NCBI RefSeq assembly: GCF_002113375.1
Contig: NZ_NEHO01000008.1
Span: forward strand, 1-41,368
Direction of reading: 5' to 3'
Length of the DNA: 41,368 nucleotides
Source: Pseudomonas sp. R37(2017)
Lineage (GTDB): Bacteria > Pseudomonadota > Gammaproteobacteria > Pseudomonadales > Pseudomonadaceae
The notes below the pieces were generated by a model, which was given only the letters and a program-made list of their open reading frames with translations, searched no databases and was not told where the DNA came from. Positions 1 through 7,208 of this stretch are shown here, piece after piece. Position 1 is the first letter of the stretch, and every line of letters starts with the position of its first letter. The translations under genes and the position numbers were made by a program.

Positions 1-1
1 T

Positions 2-499
2 GGCGGCGGTGGAAGCCACGGTGGTAACGGCGGTGGCGGCAATGGTGGTGGCGGTGGTGGAAGCCACGGCGGTAACGGCGGTGGTGGCAATGGTGGTGGC
101 GGTGGCGGAAGCCACGGCGGTAACAGCGGTGGCAATGGCGGCAACAGTGGCCACGGTGGCAACAGCGGTCATAGCGGCAGCGACCATGGCAATGGCAATT
201 CAGGCCATGGCAATTCCGGAAACTCGAACTCGGGTCGCAGTGGTACCCATGCAGAACCGGGTGACGATCATGGCGTTCACGTCGGTGGCGAGCCGGGTGA
301 CGATCATGGCGTTCATGTCGGCGGCGAGCCGGGTGATGATCGTGGTGTTCATGTCGGTGGCGAGCCGGGTGATGATCGTGGCGTTCATGTCGGCGGCGAG
401 CCGGGTGACGATCGTGGCGTCCATGTCGGCGGTGAGCCGGGCGACGACAATGGCAACCATGCTGGCGGCGAACCAGGCGACGACAACAGCCGGATCTGA
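2..499 (+). CDS. Gly/His/Asn-rich secreted-type protein, 3' part only
   Basis: The gene enters from the left edge, so its start and any signal peptide are not visible. The frame starting at base 2 is open to the TGA at 497-499. The first ~65 residues are runs of Gly broken by SHGGNGG units; a Ser/Asn/His/Gly stretch follows, then about seven copies of a 12-residue unit of the type GGEPGDDxGVHV (36 bp each, from about base 257), the last two degenerate. The composition resembles the exported Gly/His-rich protein at 4235-5368, and the two may be diverged paralogues. No enzymatic domain is visible. Gly/His/Asp repeats could bind metal or form an extracellular matrix, but that is inference. An alternative frame over the same bases gives an Ala/Val/Thr-rich product; I reject it because the Gly-rich frame has the regular protein repeat and matches the neighbour. 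Confidence 0.7.
   Translation, partial: GGGGSHGGNGGGGNGGGGGGSHGGNGGGGNGGGGGGSHGGNSGGNGGNSGHGGNSGHSGSDHGNGNSGHGNSGNSNSGRSGTHAEPGDDHGVHVGGEPGDDHGVHVGGEPGDDRGVHVGGEPGDDRGVHVGGEPGDDRGVHVGGEPGDDNGNHAGGEPGDDNSRI
257..496 (+). repeat. 36-bp tandem repeat coding for GGEPGDDxGVHV units
   Basis: About seven consecutive 36-bp units lie in frame with the Gly-rich CDS. The first five are nearly identical at DNA level (Asp/His/Arg variants at the seventh residue); the last two diverge (NGNHA, NSRI). A Pro-Gly turn followed by Asp-Asp and a His suggests a repeated turn/metal-binding unit. The copy number is likely to vary between strains. Confidence 0.8.
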
Positions 500-512
500 A
501 GCGGCCTGATGA

Positions 513-549
513 CCTCATGCAAAACCGTGCAGAGCGGTTTTGCATGAGG
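513..549. terminator. Perfect 15-bp hairpin, probable terminator of the Gly-rich gene
   Basis: Arms at 513-527 and 535-549 are perfectly complementary around a 7-base loop, 14 bp after the stop at 499. The inner part reads AAAACCG/CGGTTTT, the usual core of a bidirectional intrinsic terminator, but the stem continues beyond the T run and no separate T-tract follows. Termination is therefore likely but not certain. Confidence 0.6.
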
Positions 550-575
550 CACGGCAAAAAAAGCGCCAGCCTTCA

Positions 576-590
576 TGGGATTAATTCCCA
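576..590. promoter_or_regulatory. Palindrome TGGGA-N5-TCCCA in the DUF6502 promoter
   Basis: A 15-bp inverted repeat with an AT-only core lies about 40 bp before the ATG at 630. A TATACT hexamer at 597-602 is a good -10 box, which places the palindrome where the -35 and spacer would be; no convincing -35 hexamer is present. The same GGG-N7-CCC pattern is found at 4048-4064 and 14884-14896. It is a candidate operator or activator site. Confidence 0.5.
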
Positions 591-596
591 CGCAGC

Positions 597-602
597 TATA
601 CT
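597..602 (+). promoter_or_regulatory. -10 box TATACT of the DUF6502-DUF5666 operon
   Basis: TATACT lies 28 bp upstream of the ATG at 630 and matches the sigma70 -10 consensus at five of six positions. No recognisable -35 hexamer is found 16-18 bp upstream; the space is occupied by the palindrome 576-590, as expected for a promoter controlled by a factor bound there. Confidence 0.45.
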
Positions 603-629
603 GGGGTTAACTGTCCAGGAATGCGCTGA

Positions 630-1472
630 ATGCAATCGTCTACCTTGCCCACCTCGCTCCTCAAAGCCCTGCGGCACGTCATGCGGCCGCTGGTACGCCT
701 GATGCTGCGCAAAGGTGTCACTTATCTGGTATTTGTCGACCTGCTCAAGGAGGTTTTCGTCGACGTGGCGGACCGTGAGTTCCGTCTGGGCGACAAGGCA
801 CCGACCGACAGCCGCATCAGCCTGCTTACCGGCGTGCACCGCAAGGACGTACGGCGTTTGCGCAACACCAGCGACCCCGCATCCTCCACCCTTCCGGAAA
901 ACATCACCTTCGGCGCGCAACTGGTCAATGCCTGGACCTGCGCACCGTTCTGCAACGACGCCGGCCAGCCACTGCCGCTGCCTCGATTGGCCAGTGTCGG
1001 CGGCGACCGTTCCTTTGACGCCCTGGTGGCGAAGGTCAGTACGGATATCAGGGCGCGGGTGGTACTGGACGAGTGGTTGCGCCTGGGGGTCGTGCGCCTT
1101 GACGAACAAGAGTGCGTGCACCTCGAAGCCCAGGCCTTCGTGCCGCAAAAGGGCTTCGACGAGAAAGCGGCTTACCTGGGGCATAACCTGCACGATCATG
1201 CCTGCGCCGCGGTACACAACCTGAGCAGCGAGGGACCGGCCTTCTTTGAACGCAGCGTCCACTATGACGCGCTGACCCCAATGAGCGTCGAGGCGCTGCG
1301 CGACGCCGTTGCCAGCGAGGGCATGCAGGCCCTGTTGAGCTTCAATCGACTCGCCGCCGAGATGGAATTCCGCGATCTGCCCAGCCTTGAACCGCGACAG
1401 CGCATCACGGTCGGACTTTACTTCTACACTGAAACTTCCGATCCCGACTTGCCAACGGCTCCCAAGCCATGA
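630..1472 (+). CDS. DUF6502 family protein with HTH-like segment
   Basis: The 280-residue product looks like DUF6502, a family without established function. The N-terminal part (about residues 15-50) is a basic helical region with MRPLVRLMLRKGV and a hydrophobic helix. Residues 60-77 (DSRISLLTGVHRKDVRRL) fit a helix-turn-helix: small residue at position 5, Gly at 9, Val at 15, followed by a basic helix. No signal peptide is seen, so it is probably cytoplasmic. AGGA precedes the ATG. Its stop overlaps the start of the DUF5666 gene by ATGA, so the two are translationally coupled. A palindrome sits in its own promoter (576-590). My inference is a DNA-binding regulator that may control this operon; the HTH assignment is by eye and the rest of the protein is unrecognised. 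Confidence 0.8.
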   Translation: MQSSTLPTSLLKALRHVMRPLVRLMLRKGVTYLVFVDLLKEVFVDVADREFRLGDKAPTDSRISLLTGVHRKDVRRLRNTSDPASSTLPENITFGAQLVNAWTCAPFCNDAGQPLPLPRLASVGGDRSFDALVAKVSTDIRARVVLDEWLRLGVVRLDEQECVHLEAQAFVPQKGFDEKAAYLGHNLHDHACAAVHNLSSEGPAFFERSVHYDALTPMSVEALRDAVASEGMQALLSFNRLAAEMEFRDLPSLEPRQRITVGLYFYTETSDPDLPTAPKP

Positions 1473-3082
1473 CCAGTAAATTGTGCCTGATCCGAGCAGT
1501 GGCCCTCGCACTGGGCCTCGGGTTTGCGATTGTGTTGCAAGCCGCCCCAGCCTGCGTGAGTCAGAATGAAGCGGGCACCATTGAGGTACCGGTCATCCAG
1601 GATCCGGGTGGCACCGGCGGTACGGGGGCGGCGCCTGGCGGCATGGGTGGCACTGGCATCAGTACCGACACCGGCGGGATGGGCGGTACCGGCGCGCCGC
1701 TGAAAAAACGCCCCGGCGGCATTGGCGGTACCGGTGCCGTTGCAGGCGGCGTGGGTGGCACGGGCATCAGCGACGACAACGGCGGGATCGGCGGTACTGG
1801 CATTGTCGGCACCATCACCGGGTTTGCCTCGATCTGCGTCAATGGCCTGGAAGTGCACTTCGACAATAACGTTCCTGTCAGCGAGAACGGCGTGGCCGCC
1901 ACCAGCACCCGCCTGGCGATCGGCCAAGTGGTTGCCGTGCAGGCGTTCAACTCCCGGCGAGGTCTGGAGGCCGGACGCATTTCGATCCTGCACGTCTACG
2001 AAGGCCCTTTGACATCCTTGCCTCGAGATTCCATGCCCATGCGTGTCATGGGGCAACCGGTACGACTGGCCAATGGTGCTCAAGTCGCTGCCGGTCTGCG
2101 TCCGGGTGATCCCGTACGGGTCAGCGGGTTGCGCGATGCCCGTGGTGAAGTGGTGGCCAGCCGCATCGATCGAGCGCCCGGCCTCAAGGACGCCAGTGCC
2201 ATCGGCCCGGTGGATCGCAGCGGTTATCTGCAGGGGCTCAAACTCAGCAATCACACAGGGCCGGCGCAGGAAATGCTGGTGCGCGGCCACTGGTCCGGCC
2301 GCGAGCTGGACGTGAGCCAGAGTCGCCCCGACCCGAGCCTGCCCTTCATTGGTCGAGTACACAATGCGGTGATCGAGGGCCTGGTACAGAGCCGGCAGGA
2401 CCGCCGTTTGGTGGTGGGTGGCTTTAATGTGACGCTGGCGCGCGACACCGCGTTTGTCGGTGTGCAGTCTTCGGAGCTGGCGCTGGATCGACGCGTTCGG
2501 GTCATCGGCGTGTTCAGCGGCGCACGGGACATACAGGCCACGCGTATCGAATTGCCCCGCGAGCGCTCCGATTCGTCAGCCGGCAACCGGCACGGACGAG
2601 TTCGAAGCAGCGAGCAAGAATCGGACGACTCGAGTGGTTCGGGCAATTCGGGCGACTCGAGCGGCTCCAACAACTCCGGCAGCTCGGGGGATTCGGGGAA
2701 CTCAGGGAGCTCAGGGAACTCGGGCAGTGACAGGAGCGGTCGCTCCGAGAACGAGAGCAACGTTGTCGACGATACTCGTCACGGGGGCAATGACAGTCAT
2801 GGCGGTAGCGACACAATAGAACGCGTAGACGTGGACAACTCAGGCAAGTCAGAGCGAGTCGAGAGGGTCGATCAATCCGGCAAAAGCGAGAGAGTGGAGA
2901 GGGTAGAGCGGGTAGAGAAAGTCGAAAAGGTCGAACGTCCCGAGAAAGTCGAGAAAGTCGATCGGCCGGAAAAGGTTGAAAAAGTGGACAAAGTCGATCG
3001 ACCAGAAAAAGTCGAGAAGGTCGACAAAGTCGAAAAAATCGAGAAGGTTGAAAAGGTCGACCACTCTGGCAGGTCGGGTTAA
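1469..3082 (+). CDS. DUF5666 domain exported protein with GGTG and VEKV repeat tracts
   Basis: The 537-residue protein has a signal-peptide-like N-terminus (hydrophobic residues ~9-25, AxA around 25-28). Residues ~45-110 carry repeated GGxGGTG units, ~113-360 contain two or more beta-rich DUF5666-like modules (GTITGFASICVNGLEVHF and later copies), ~375-440 are a Ser/Gly/Asn/Asp linker, and the last ~80 residues are a charged (V-E/D-K/R)n tract with embedded RPEKVEK units. The start overlaps the preceding stop (ATGA), with no separate Shine-Dalgarno, which fits translational coupling. DUF5666 proteins are envelope proteins of unknown role. The three types of low-complexity sequence in one protein suggest a surface or matrix component; this is inference. 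Confidence 0.8.
   Translation: MTSKLCLIRAVALALGLGFAIVLQAAPACVSQNEAGTIEVPVIQDPGGTGGTGAAPGGMGGTGISTDTGGMGGTGAPLKKRPGGIGGTGAVAGGVGGTGISDDNGGIGGTGIVGTITGFASICVNGLEVHFDNNVPVSENGVAATSTRLAIGQVVAVQAFNSRRGLEAGRISILHVYEGPLTSLPRDSMPMRVMGQPVRLANGAQVAAGLRPGDPVRVSGLRDARGEVVASRIDRAPGLKDASAIGPVDRSGYLQGLKLSNHTGPAQEMLVRGHWSGRELDVSQSRPDPSLPFIGRVHNAVIEGLVQSRQDRRLVVGGFNVTLARDTAFVGVQSSELALDRRVRVIGVFSGARDIQATRIELPRERSDSSAGNRHGRVRSSEQESDDSSGSGNSGDSSGSNNSGSSGDSGNSGSSGNSGSDRSGRSENESNVVDDTRHGGNDSHGGSDTIERVDVDNSGKSERVERVDQSGKSERVERVERVEKVEKVERPEKVEKVDRPEKVEKVDKVDRPEKVEKVDKVEKIEKVEKVDHSGRSG
2830..3063 (+). repeat. In-frame charged repeat (V-E/D-K)n at the DUF5666 protein C-terminus
   Basis: The DNA is a run of short degenerate repeats of the type gtcgaaaaggtc/gtcgagaaagtc that code for alternating Val and charged residues, with RPEK interruptions. 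The alternation of hydrophobic and charged residues favours a beta-strand or an extended polyampholyte rather than a coiled coil. The tract ends at HSGRSG just before the stop. Confidence 0.7.
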
Positions 3083-3104
3083 ACAGTACAGGCATGATGC
3101 ACTT

Positions 3105-3133
3105 TTGCCATAAGTCACTAGGCTGAGTAAATC
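3105..3133 (+). promoter_or_regulatory. Sigma70-type promoter for the 3185 gene
   Basis: TTGCCA at 3105-3110 and TAAATC at 3128-3133 are separated by 17 bp and lie about 50 bp before the chosen ATG. This would allow the outer-membrane-type gene to be transcribed independently of the DUF5666 gene that ends at 3082. Confidence 0.4.
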
Positions 3134-3184
3134 ACGCAACAAAGCATGCGCGTGAGCTTCGATGACGCAAGACACGAGGTGAAC

Positions 3185-3934
3185 ATGGACCCCAAGCGCA
3201 TCCTGCTCGTCGGTTGGCTTGCCAGCCTGGCCTTGCCGGCCCTGGCCGATACCTTCTCGACCTCGATCGGAACCGACTACTCCCGGGGCGATTATGGCAC
3301 TGGCACCACTTCCGAAACCTGGTACGTCCCGCTGGTGGGTAAATACGAAACCGGTCCCATGACCTACAAGCTCACGGTGCCCTGGCTGCGCATCACCAAT
3401 CCATCGGTCGGCCCTGACGGCGAGCCGTTGCCCGGCGGGTGCGGCAAAGTGGAAAGCGGTTTGGGCGACACAGTCGTCGGTGCCGACTATGCCGTGCTCG
3501 ACGGCAACATCGACGGGCTGTTCGTGGACCTGATCGGCAAGGTCAAGTTGCCCACCGCCGACGAAGACGAGTGCCTGGGCACCGGCAAAACCGACTATTC
3601 CGCCCAGGTCGATGTCGCCAAGGCCTTCGGCCGGGTAACCGGATTCGCCACCCTGGGCTGGAAAAAATTCGGCGACCCGTCGGGCTCTGACTTCGACGAC
3701 CCGATATTCGCCGGCCTCGGCCTCGCCATGCCCGTGTTTGCGCGCACCACGGCGGGGGTGTCCTACGACTGGCGGCAGAAGGTCGTTTCCACGGGCGACG
3801 AGATCAAGGAACTGACCCTCTTTCTCACCCATAAGCTCAATCAGAACTGGAAGTTTCAGTTATATGCCGTCAAGGGGTTTTCCGATGCCAGCCCCGATGG
3901 CGAGGCTGGACTGGTGTTCAGCCACACCTACTGA
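3185..3934 (+). CDS. Outer-membrane beta-barrel-like protein (transporter-like)
   Basis: The 249-residue product starts with a signal peptide (KRILLVGWLASLALPALA, cleavage after residue ~18). The rest alternates short amphipathic beta strands with Gly/Asp turns and ends in an aromatic residue (FSHTY), typical of outer-membrane barrels; parts resemble proteins annotated loosely as transporters in Proteobacteria. I chose the ATG at 3185 over an in-frame start at 3146 because GAGGTG lies just before it and the signal peptide then begins at the N-terminus. It follows the DUF5666 gene by 102 bp and has its own possible promoter. No substrate can be read from the sequence. Confidence 0.7.
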   Translation: MDPKRILLVGWLASLALPALADTFSTSIGTDYSRGDYGTGTTSETWYVPLVGKYETGPMTYKLTVPWLRITNPSVGPDGEPLPGGCGKVESGLGDTVVGADYAVLDGNIDGLFVDLIGKVKLPTADEDECLGTGKTDYSAQVDVAKAFGRVTGFATLGWKKFGDPSGSDFDDPIFAGLGLAMPVFARTTAGVSYDWRQKVVSTGDEIKELTLFLTHKLNQNWKFQLYAVKGFSDASPDGEAGLVFSHTY

Positions 3935-4013
3935 TACCTGCCTTTTTCCCCGCTTTGATGGGTACGTCGCCTTGACCCAGGCCACCGCCTGCCTCGGATC
4001 TGATGTTCGGTCG

Positions 4014-4041
4014 TTGACACTCGGACTGACAGGTCTAATCT
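4014..4041 (+). promoter_or_regulatory. Promoter TTGACA-N16-TAATCT of the Gly-rich/LEA-like gene
   Basis: A perfect -35 hexamer at 4014-4019 is followed after 16 bp by TAATCT (4036-4041), a weak -10. The predicted start would be at about 4048, the left edge of the palindrome. Confidence 0.45.
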
Positions 4042-4047
4042 AAAGAT

Positions 4048-4064
4048 GTGGGAATATTTCCCAC
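4048..4064. promoter_or_regulatory. Palindrome GTGGGAA-TAT-TTCCCAC
   Basis: This is a perfect 7-bp inverted repeat with a 3-bp spacer, equal to GGG-N7-CCC with an AT-only core. It lies at the predicted transcription start of the 4235 gene. The sites at 576-590 and 14884-14896 match it. A position at +1 would suit a repressor. Confidence 0.5.
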
Positions 4065-4234
4065 GTCCAAATGCTGACTGGCTCTGAAGGATCGTTCGGA
4101 AAGCGCAGTTGCTCGTTGTTGCTGCAGATTAATGGCCATGCCGGTTGGCTGGCCGCTCCAATGGGCGGCCGGGAACTCATTGGACTTTGCGCTCGATTCG
4201 GAGATGACGGCGCAACTCCAAGCGGAGGTGCATT

Positions 4235-5368
4235 ATGCTGCTCAAGAAATGTTTGCTGGCTCTGGCGATTGGCGGGGTCCTGTCGGCTTCGACTGTCCTG
4301 GTGCCTGATTACATCGGTAGCTTCTCCAGCGTGTATGCCAAGGATGGTGGCAGCGGTGGTGGGGGCGGAGGCGGTGGTGGTCACGGCGGAGGCGGTGGCT
4401 CCGGAGGTGGAGGTCACGGTGGTGGCGGAGGCTCCGGAGGTTCAGGAGGCGGTCACGGTGGTGACGGAGGTGGTCACGGTGGCGGCGGTGGCTCCGGCAG
4501 CGGAGGTTCTGGAGGCGGTCACGGTGGTGGCGGCGGTGGCTCCGGCAGTGGAGGCTCCGGAGGCGGTGGCCATGGTGGTGACGGCGGTGGCGGTCATGGT
4601 GCAGCAGGCCATGGTGGTGACGGTCGCGGCAATGCCGACCATGGTGGCATGGCCGGTAACAGGGGCCCGGGCAATGCGCGCGACAACGACGATGACCATG
4701 GCGGAATGGTCGGGAACAGAGGCCCGGGCAATGCGCGTAACCACGACGCTCGCGACAATGACGATGACAACGACGCGGATAACGCCGCCGATGCAGCCAG
4801 GGAAGCTGCTGAAAACGCTAATGATGCAGCCAGAGAAGCCGCAGAAGACGCTAATGAGGCAGCCAGGGAAGCCGCAGAAAATGCTAACGATGCAGCCAGG
4901 GAAGCCGCAGAAGACGCCAGGGACGCTGCCAGGGAAGCCGCGGAAGACAGAGGCGCTGCAAGAAATGACGCTGATATAGCCAGAGACGCGGCCAAGGCTG
5001 ATGCAGATGCAGCCCGGGACGCCGCCAGAGCTGAGGCGGATGCAGCCAGAGATGCCGCCAGAGCCAAGGCGGATGCTGCCAGGGACGCTGCAAGAGCGGC
5101 TGGCGTACCGGATAAAGATGCAAATGCAGCCAGAGATGCCGCGAGAGCTGCGGCGGATGCCGCCAGGGACGCCGCGAGGGCTGCCGCAGACGATGCCAGG
5201 GACGCCGCCAAGGCAGACGCCGATGCAGCCAGAAACGCCGCGAAAGCTGACGCGAAGGCAGCCAAAGAGGCTGCCAAAGCTGACGCGAAGGCCGCCAGAG
5301 AGGATGCGGATGACGCACCGGATGCCGTAGACGCGCCGGATATCGACGTGGTTGAGGTTGAGCACTAG
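4235..5368 (+). CDS. Exported Gly/His-rich protein with C-terminal 11-residue Ala-rich (LEA-like) repeats
   Basis: The 377-residue protein begins with a signal peptide (residues 1-35, ending SSVYA). Residues ~37-145 are Gly-rich with regular His and Ser (GGHGGGGGSGG). Residues ~146-185 are Asn/Asp/Arg/Gly-rich with a repeated GNRGPGNAR unit. Residues ~186-360 are about fifteen 11-residue units such as DAAREAAEDAN and DAARAEADAAR, predicted to be a long highly charged helix; the end is acidic. The 11-mer resembles the A-A-K-E-K-A pattern of group 3 LEA proteins and other hendecad helices. AGCGGAGG precedes the ATG by 6 bases. The gene stands alone between its own promoter and a strong terminator. 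Function unknown; a desiccation, matrix or metal-binding role is speculation. The Gly-rich half resembles the gene at the left edge. Confidence 0.8.
   Translation: MLLKKCLLALAIGGVLSASTVLVPDYIGSFSSVYAKDGGSGGGGGGGGGHGGGGGSGGGGHGGGGGSGGSGGGHGGDGGGHGGGGGSGSGGSGGGHGGGGGGSGSGGSGGGGHGGDGGGGHGAAGHGGDGRGNADHGGMAGNRGPGNARDNDDDHGGMVGNRGPGNARNHDARDNDDDNDADNAADAAREAAENANDAAREAAEDANEAAREAAENANDAAREAAEDARDAAREAAEDRGAARNDADIARDAAKADADAARDAARAEADAARDAARAKADAARDAARAAGVPDKDANAARDAARAAADAARDAARAAADDARDAAKADADAARNAAKADAKAAKEAAKADAKAAREDADDAPDAVDAPDIDVVEVEH
4790..5320 (+). repeat. 33-bp in-frame repeats coding for 11-residue helical units
   Basis: About fifteen units of 33 bp encode DAAREAAE(D/N)A(N/R) in the first part and DAARA(E/K/A)ADAAR in the second, with two interruptions (around 4940-4990 and 5100-5125). 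Codon choice differs between copies, so the repeat is older or more diverged at DNA than at protein level. Confidence 0.75.
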
Positions 5369-5429
5369 GCCAGCGCGCGACGCGCAGGCGTACCCATGAA
5401 AAACGTCCCGGGAGTTTAGAGGACGTAGC

Positions 5430-5481
5430 GAAAAAAAGTCGCAAACCCCAAGCAGTTTCGGGGTTTGCGACTTCTTTTTTT
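5430..5481. terminator. Strong bidirectional intrinsic terminator
   Basis: A 14-bp perfect stem (5436-5449 with 5460-5473) is flanked by an A-tract on the left and a T-tract on the right. It lies between the plus-strand Gly-rich gene (stop 5368) and the minus-strand small gene (stop 5556), so it serves both convergent units. Confidence 0.9.
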
Positions 5482-5555
5482 GCCATCGTGTTGCGCGGTT
5501 CGAAATGTCAGAGCAATCAATTCCAGCCTGTCAGACCGCGCACGCGCTACACAGA

Positions 5556-5762
5556 TCAGCCGTTGGTGCGATCGCTTGCCTTGGCCTTGCTTTGCGCTAC
5601 CGCGGCTTCAGCCTTTTGTTTCTGCGCAACGTGGAAGGCTTCCATCGAGACTTTGCGGGCCGATTCCATGCGATTGAAAGTCTTGTCACCACCCCCTGTG
5701 GCCATGGCCAGGGAAGAAGCGGTCAGAGCAGCGATGACGAAGAGAGCTTTCATGGATTTCAT
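5556..5762 (-). CDS. PtrA-like small periplasmic protein
   Basis: The 68-residue protein has a signal peptide (MKSMKALFVIAALTASSLAMA) followed by GGGDKTF and a charged helix rich in Ala, Lys and Gln. The layout, signal peptide plus GG(G/A)D plus helix, is that of small pseudomonad proteins annotated by similarity to PtrA, a copper-inducible periplasmic protein of P. aeruginosa reported to affect type III secretion. I place it there with moderate confidence from memory of the family. The ATG at 5762 was preferred to in-frame upstream starts because GAGGAAA lies just before it and the signal peptide then begins correctly. It lies 82 bp downstream of the membrane protein gene on the same strand and may be cotranscribed. 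Confidence 0.65.
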   Translation of the reverse strand: MKSMKALFVIAALTASSLAMATGGGDKTFNRMESARKVSMEAFHVAQKQKAEAAVAQSKAKASDRTNG

Positions 5763-5844
5763 TTGGGTTTCCTCAAGTAAGAAAGTGAGATTCAGTAAAG
5801 GGTTAACAGCACAATTCATTGGCCAAAGCTGAACTTGCCTGGCA

Positions 5845-6498
5845 TTACCAGCCAGCCAGGGCGGCGTTTTTGTTGTCCCAGGAGTCTTGCTCCATACGGC
5901 CTTGAGCGTTTTTGTTCTTTGCCCAGGCGGTGAGCAGCACCATCGTTGCAAAGCCACCGACGATGAGAACCGGATAGGCTGCCAGCAACTCGACCAGCGA
6001 GTATTTCCAGGCCAGCGGGCGACCGACACCGAGCATGGCGGCATAGAACCACGACACGGCAGAGAAGGCGCCGGAGAACAGTGCCAGCATGCTCAGGCTG
6101 AAGGAGAGGTTGAGAAGCGAACCGGCTTTTTTCAGGGCCGGCAATACAGCGCTGTGCAACAGGAAGCCGTTAAAGGTCAACAGCACAACGATGCCGATTT
6201 TGGCTTGCAACTTTGGATTGAGGAAATATTCCATTCCCTTGCCGGCATAATCGATCCCGATAATAGCAATGCCCGTAATCCAGAGTACAACAAGTGCATG
6301 GGATACGGTTTTTTGCAGGCTGTCCATGTGCGCGTCATCATGGTGACCCGACACATCCCCTTTCAGGAGTTGCTTGACCATTGCAATGTCACTGGTCAAC
6401 ACCAGCCCGATTGCCACACAACAGGCGATAAGATGAAAATAAACAACGCCCAGGCGTACATATTCCGCGGCTGGCGAAGTAAGAAAACCAAGCTCCAT
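5845..6498 (-). CDS. Multi-pass inner-membrane protein of unknown function
   Basis: The 217-residue product has about six predicted membrane segments (for example around residues 15-37, 70-88, 98-120, 125-150, 165-190) with a His/Asp-rich cytoplasmic or periplasmic loop (GHHDDAHMD) near residue 52. I do not recognise the family. A role in ion or redox transport cannot be asserted; the His residues at the membrane edges could bind metal or haem. It is followed on the same strand by the PtrA-like gene. AGAGG lies about 8 bases before the ATG at 6498. Confidence 0.7.
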   Translation of the reverse strand: MELGFLTSPAAEYVRLGVVYFHLIACCVAIGLVLTSDIAMVKQLLKGDVSGHHDDAHMDSLQKTVSHALVVLWITGIAIIGIDYAGKGMEYFLNPKLQAKIGIVVLLTFNGFLLHSAVLPALKKAGSLLNLSFSLSMLALFSGAFSAVSWFYAAMLGVGRPLAWKYSLVELLAAYPVLIVGGFATMVLLTAWAKNKNAQGRMEQDSWDNKNAALAGW

Positions 6499-7208
6499 GA
6501 CGACCTCTTTGTACTAATAGTGGATCAACTTGACTTCAGCACGGCTTAGTTGGTTTTTTCCGTTGCTGACCGCAGTCAGGATCCAGCAATTTCTATTATT
6601 TAATCTTGCGGCATTACGCTGCGAAGAAAAAAGCGAGTTTCTCGAATGAACTTTTATTCATTCGACAAGTTCCATTTTCAGGTAACAAAAACCTCATTCG
6701 CACTTGGCGCATTGGTGAGGTTTAACTTCCGCTTCTGGGGGGGTAGGTGAGGCTCGCAGCCCGTGTCACCTGCTGCGTAGTCTGAACGAAAAAATCCGAA
6801 TCCGTTCATTTTTTGATCAGTTTTACTGACCAACGGCAGTCTCCTGATTGGTCGCACATTGCCATTACTGGAGGGCGCAACCAGCACCATGACTGGCTTT
6901 CGGCGAATCGGGAGGCCGATGAAAGTCGTTCAAATTTTTTCGTGCTTTTTTCCATATTCCATAGGGAAAATCGGTGGTTATAAGCCAATCAGCCCTCAAA
7001 AAAGCCTTGGCCGGGGTAAAAAACCAGGTCAATGAACTCCCGTTTCCCCTCGAAAAAAGCACATTCCGGACAGTCAATTGCGTCGTGCAGTGCGCCTCGC
7101 TACTCCGGCAACGCTTACTGGGTATATCGAGAGGCCGCTCACCTGGTATCAAGCAAGTTGATTGGCTGAACTAATACCCAAAGACTTTTATCGTCAGTCC
7201 TGACCCAA
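6499..7208. other. 710-bp gene-free region
   Basis: No convincing gene is found on either strand: short open frames lack family features and good ribosome sites. The stretch 6590-6720 is clearly more AT-rich than the surroundings and contains a 9-bp inverted repeat at 6642-6665. A further 8-bp inverted pair, TTGATTGG (7158-7165) and CCAATCAA (7205-7212), closes the region and reaches into the stop of the next gene. It could hold the promoter of the membrane protein gene, an unrecognised small RNA, or be the scar of a lost insertion. Confidence 0.5.
6642..6665. repeat. Inverted repeat TCGAATGAA-N6-TTCATTCGA
   Basis: Two perfect 9-base arms with a 6-base loop lie in an AT-rich patch about 145 bp upstream of the membrane protein start at 6498. 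It is either a regulator site or a hairpin; no T-tract follows on either side. Confidence 0.5.

Larger units (their letters stand above)
3935..4234. other. 300-bp leader region of the second Gly-rich gene
   Basis: The stretch has no gene. It holds a sigma70-like promoter (4014-4041), a 17-bp palindrome (4048-4064) at the expected transcription start, a hairpin GGCCGC/GCGGCC at 4151-4170, and a long untranslated leader of about 185 bases before the ATG at 4235. The leader could be a site of post-transcriptional control. Confidence 0.5.

Noticed and set aside
9..509. Ala/Val/Thr-rich reading frame over the Gly-rich repeat
   Set aside because: The regular 12-residue repeat and the similarity to the exported Gly-rich neighbour support the frame starting at base 2.
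6678..7174. Several 60-95 codon frames in the gene-free region
   Set aside because: They lack ribosome sites and family features, and they overlap each other on both strands.
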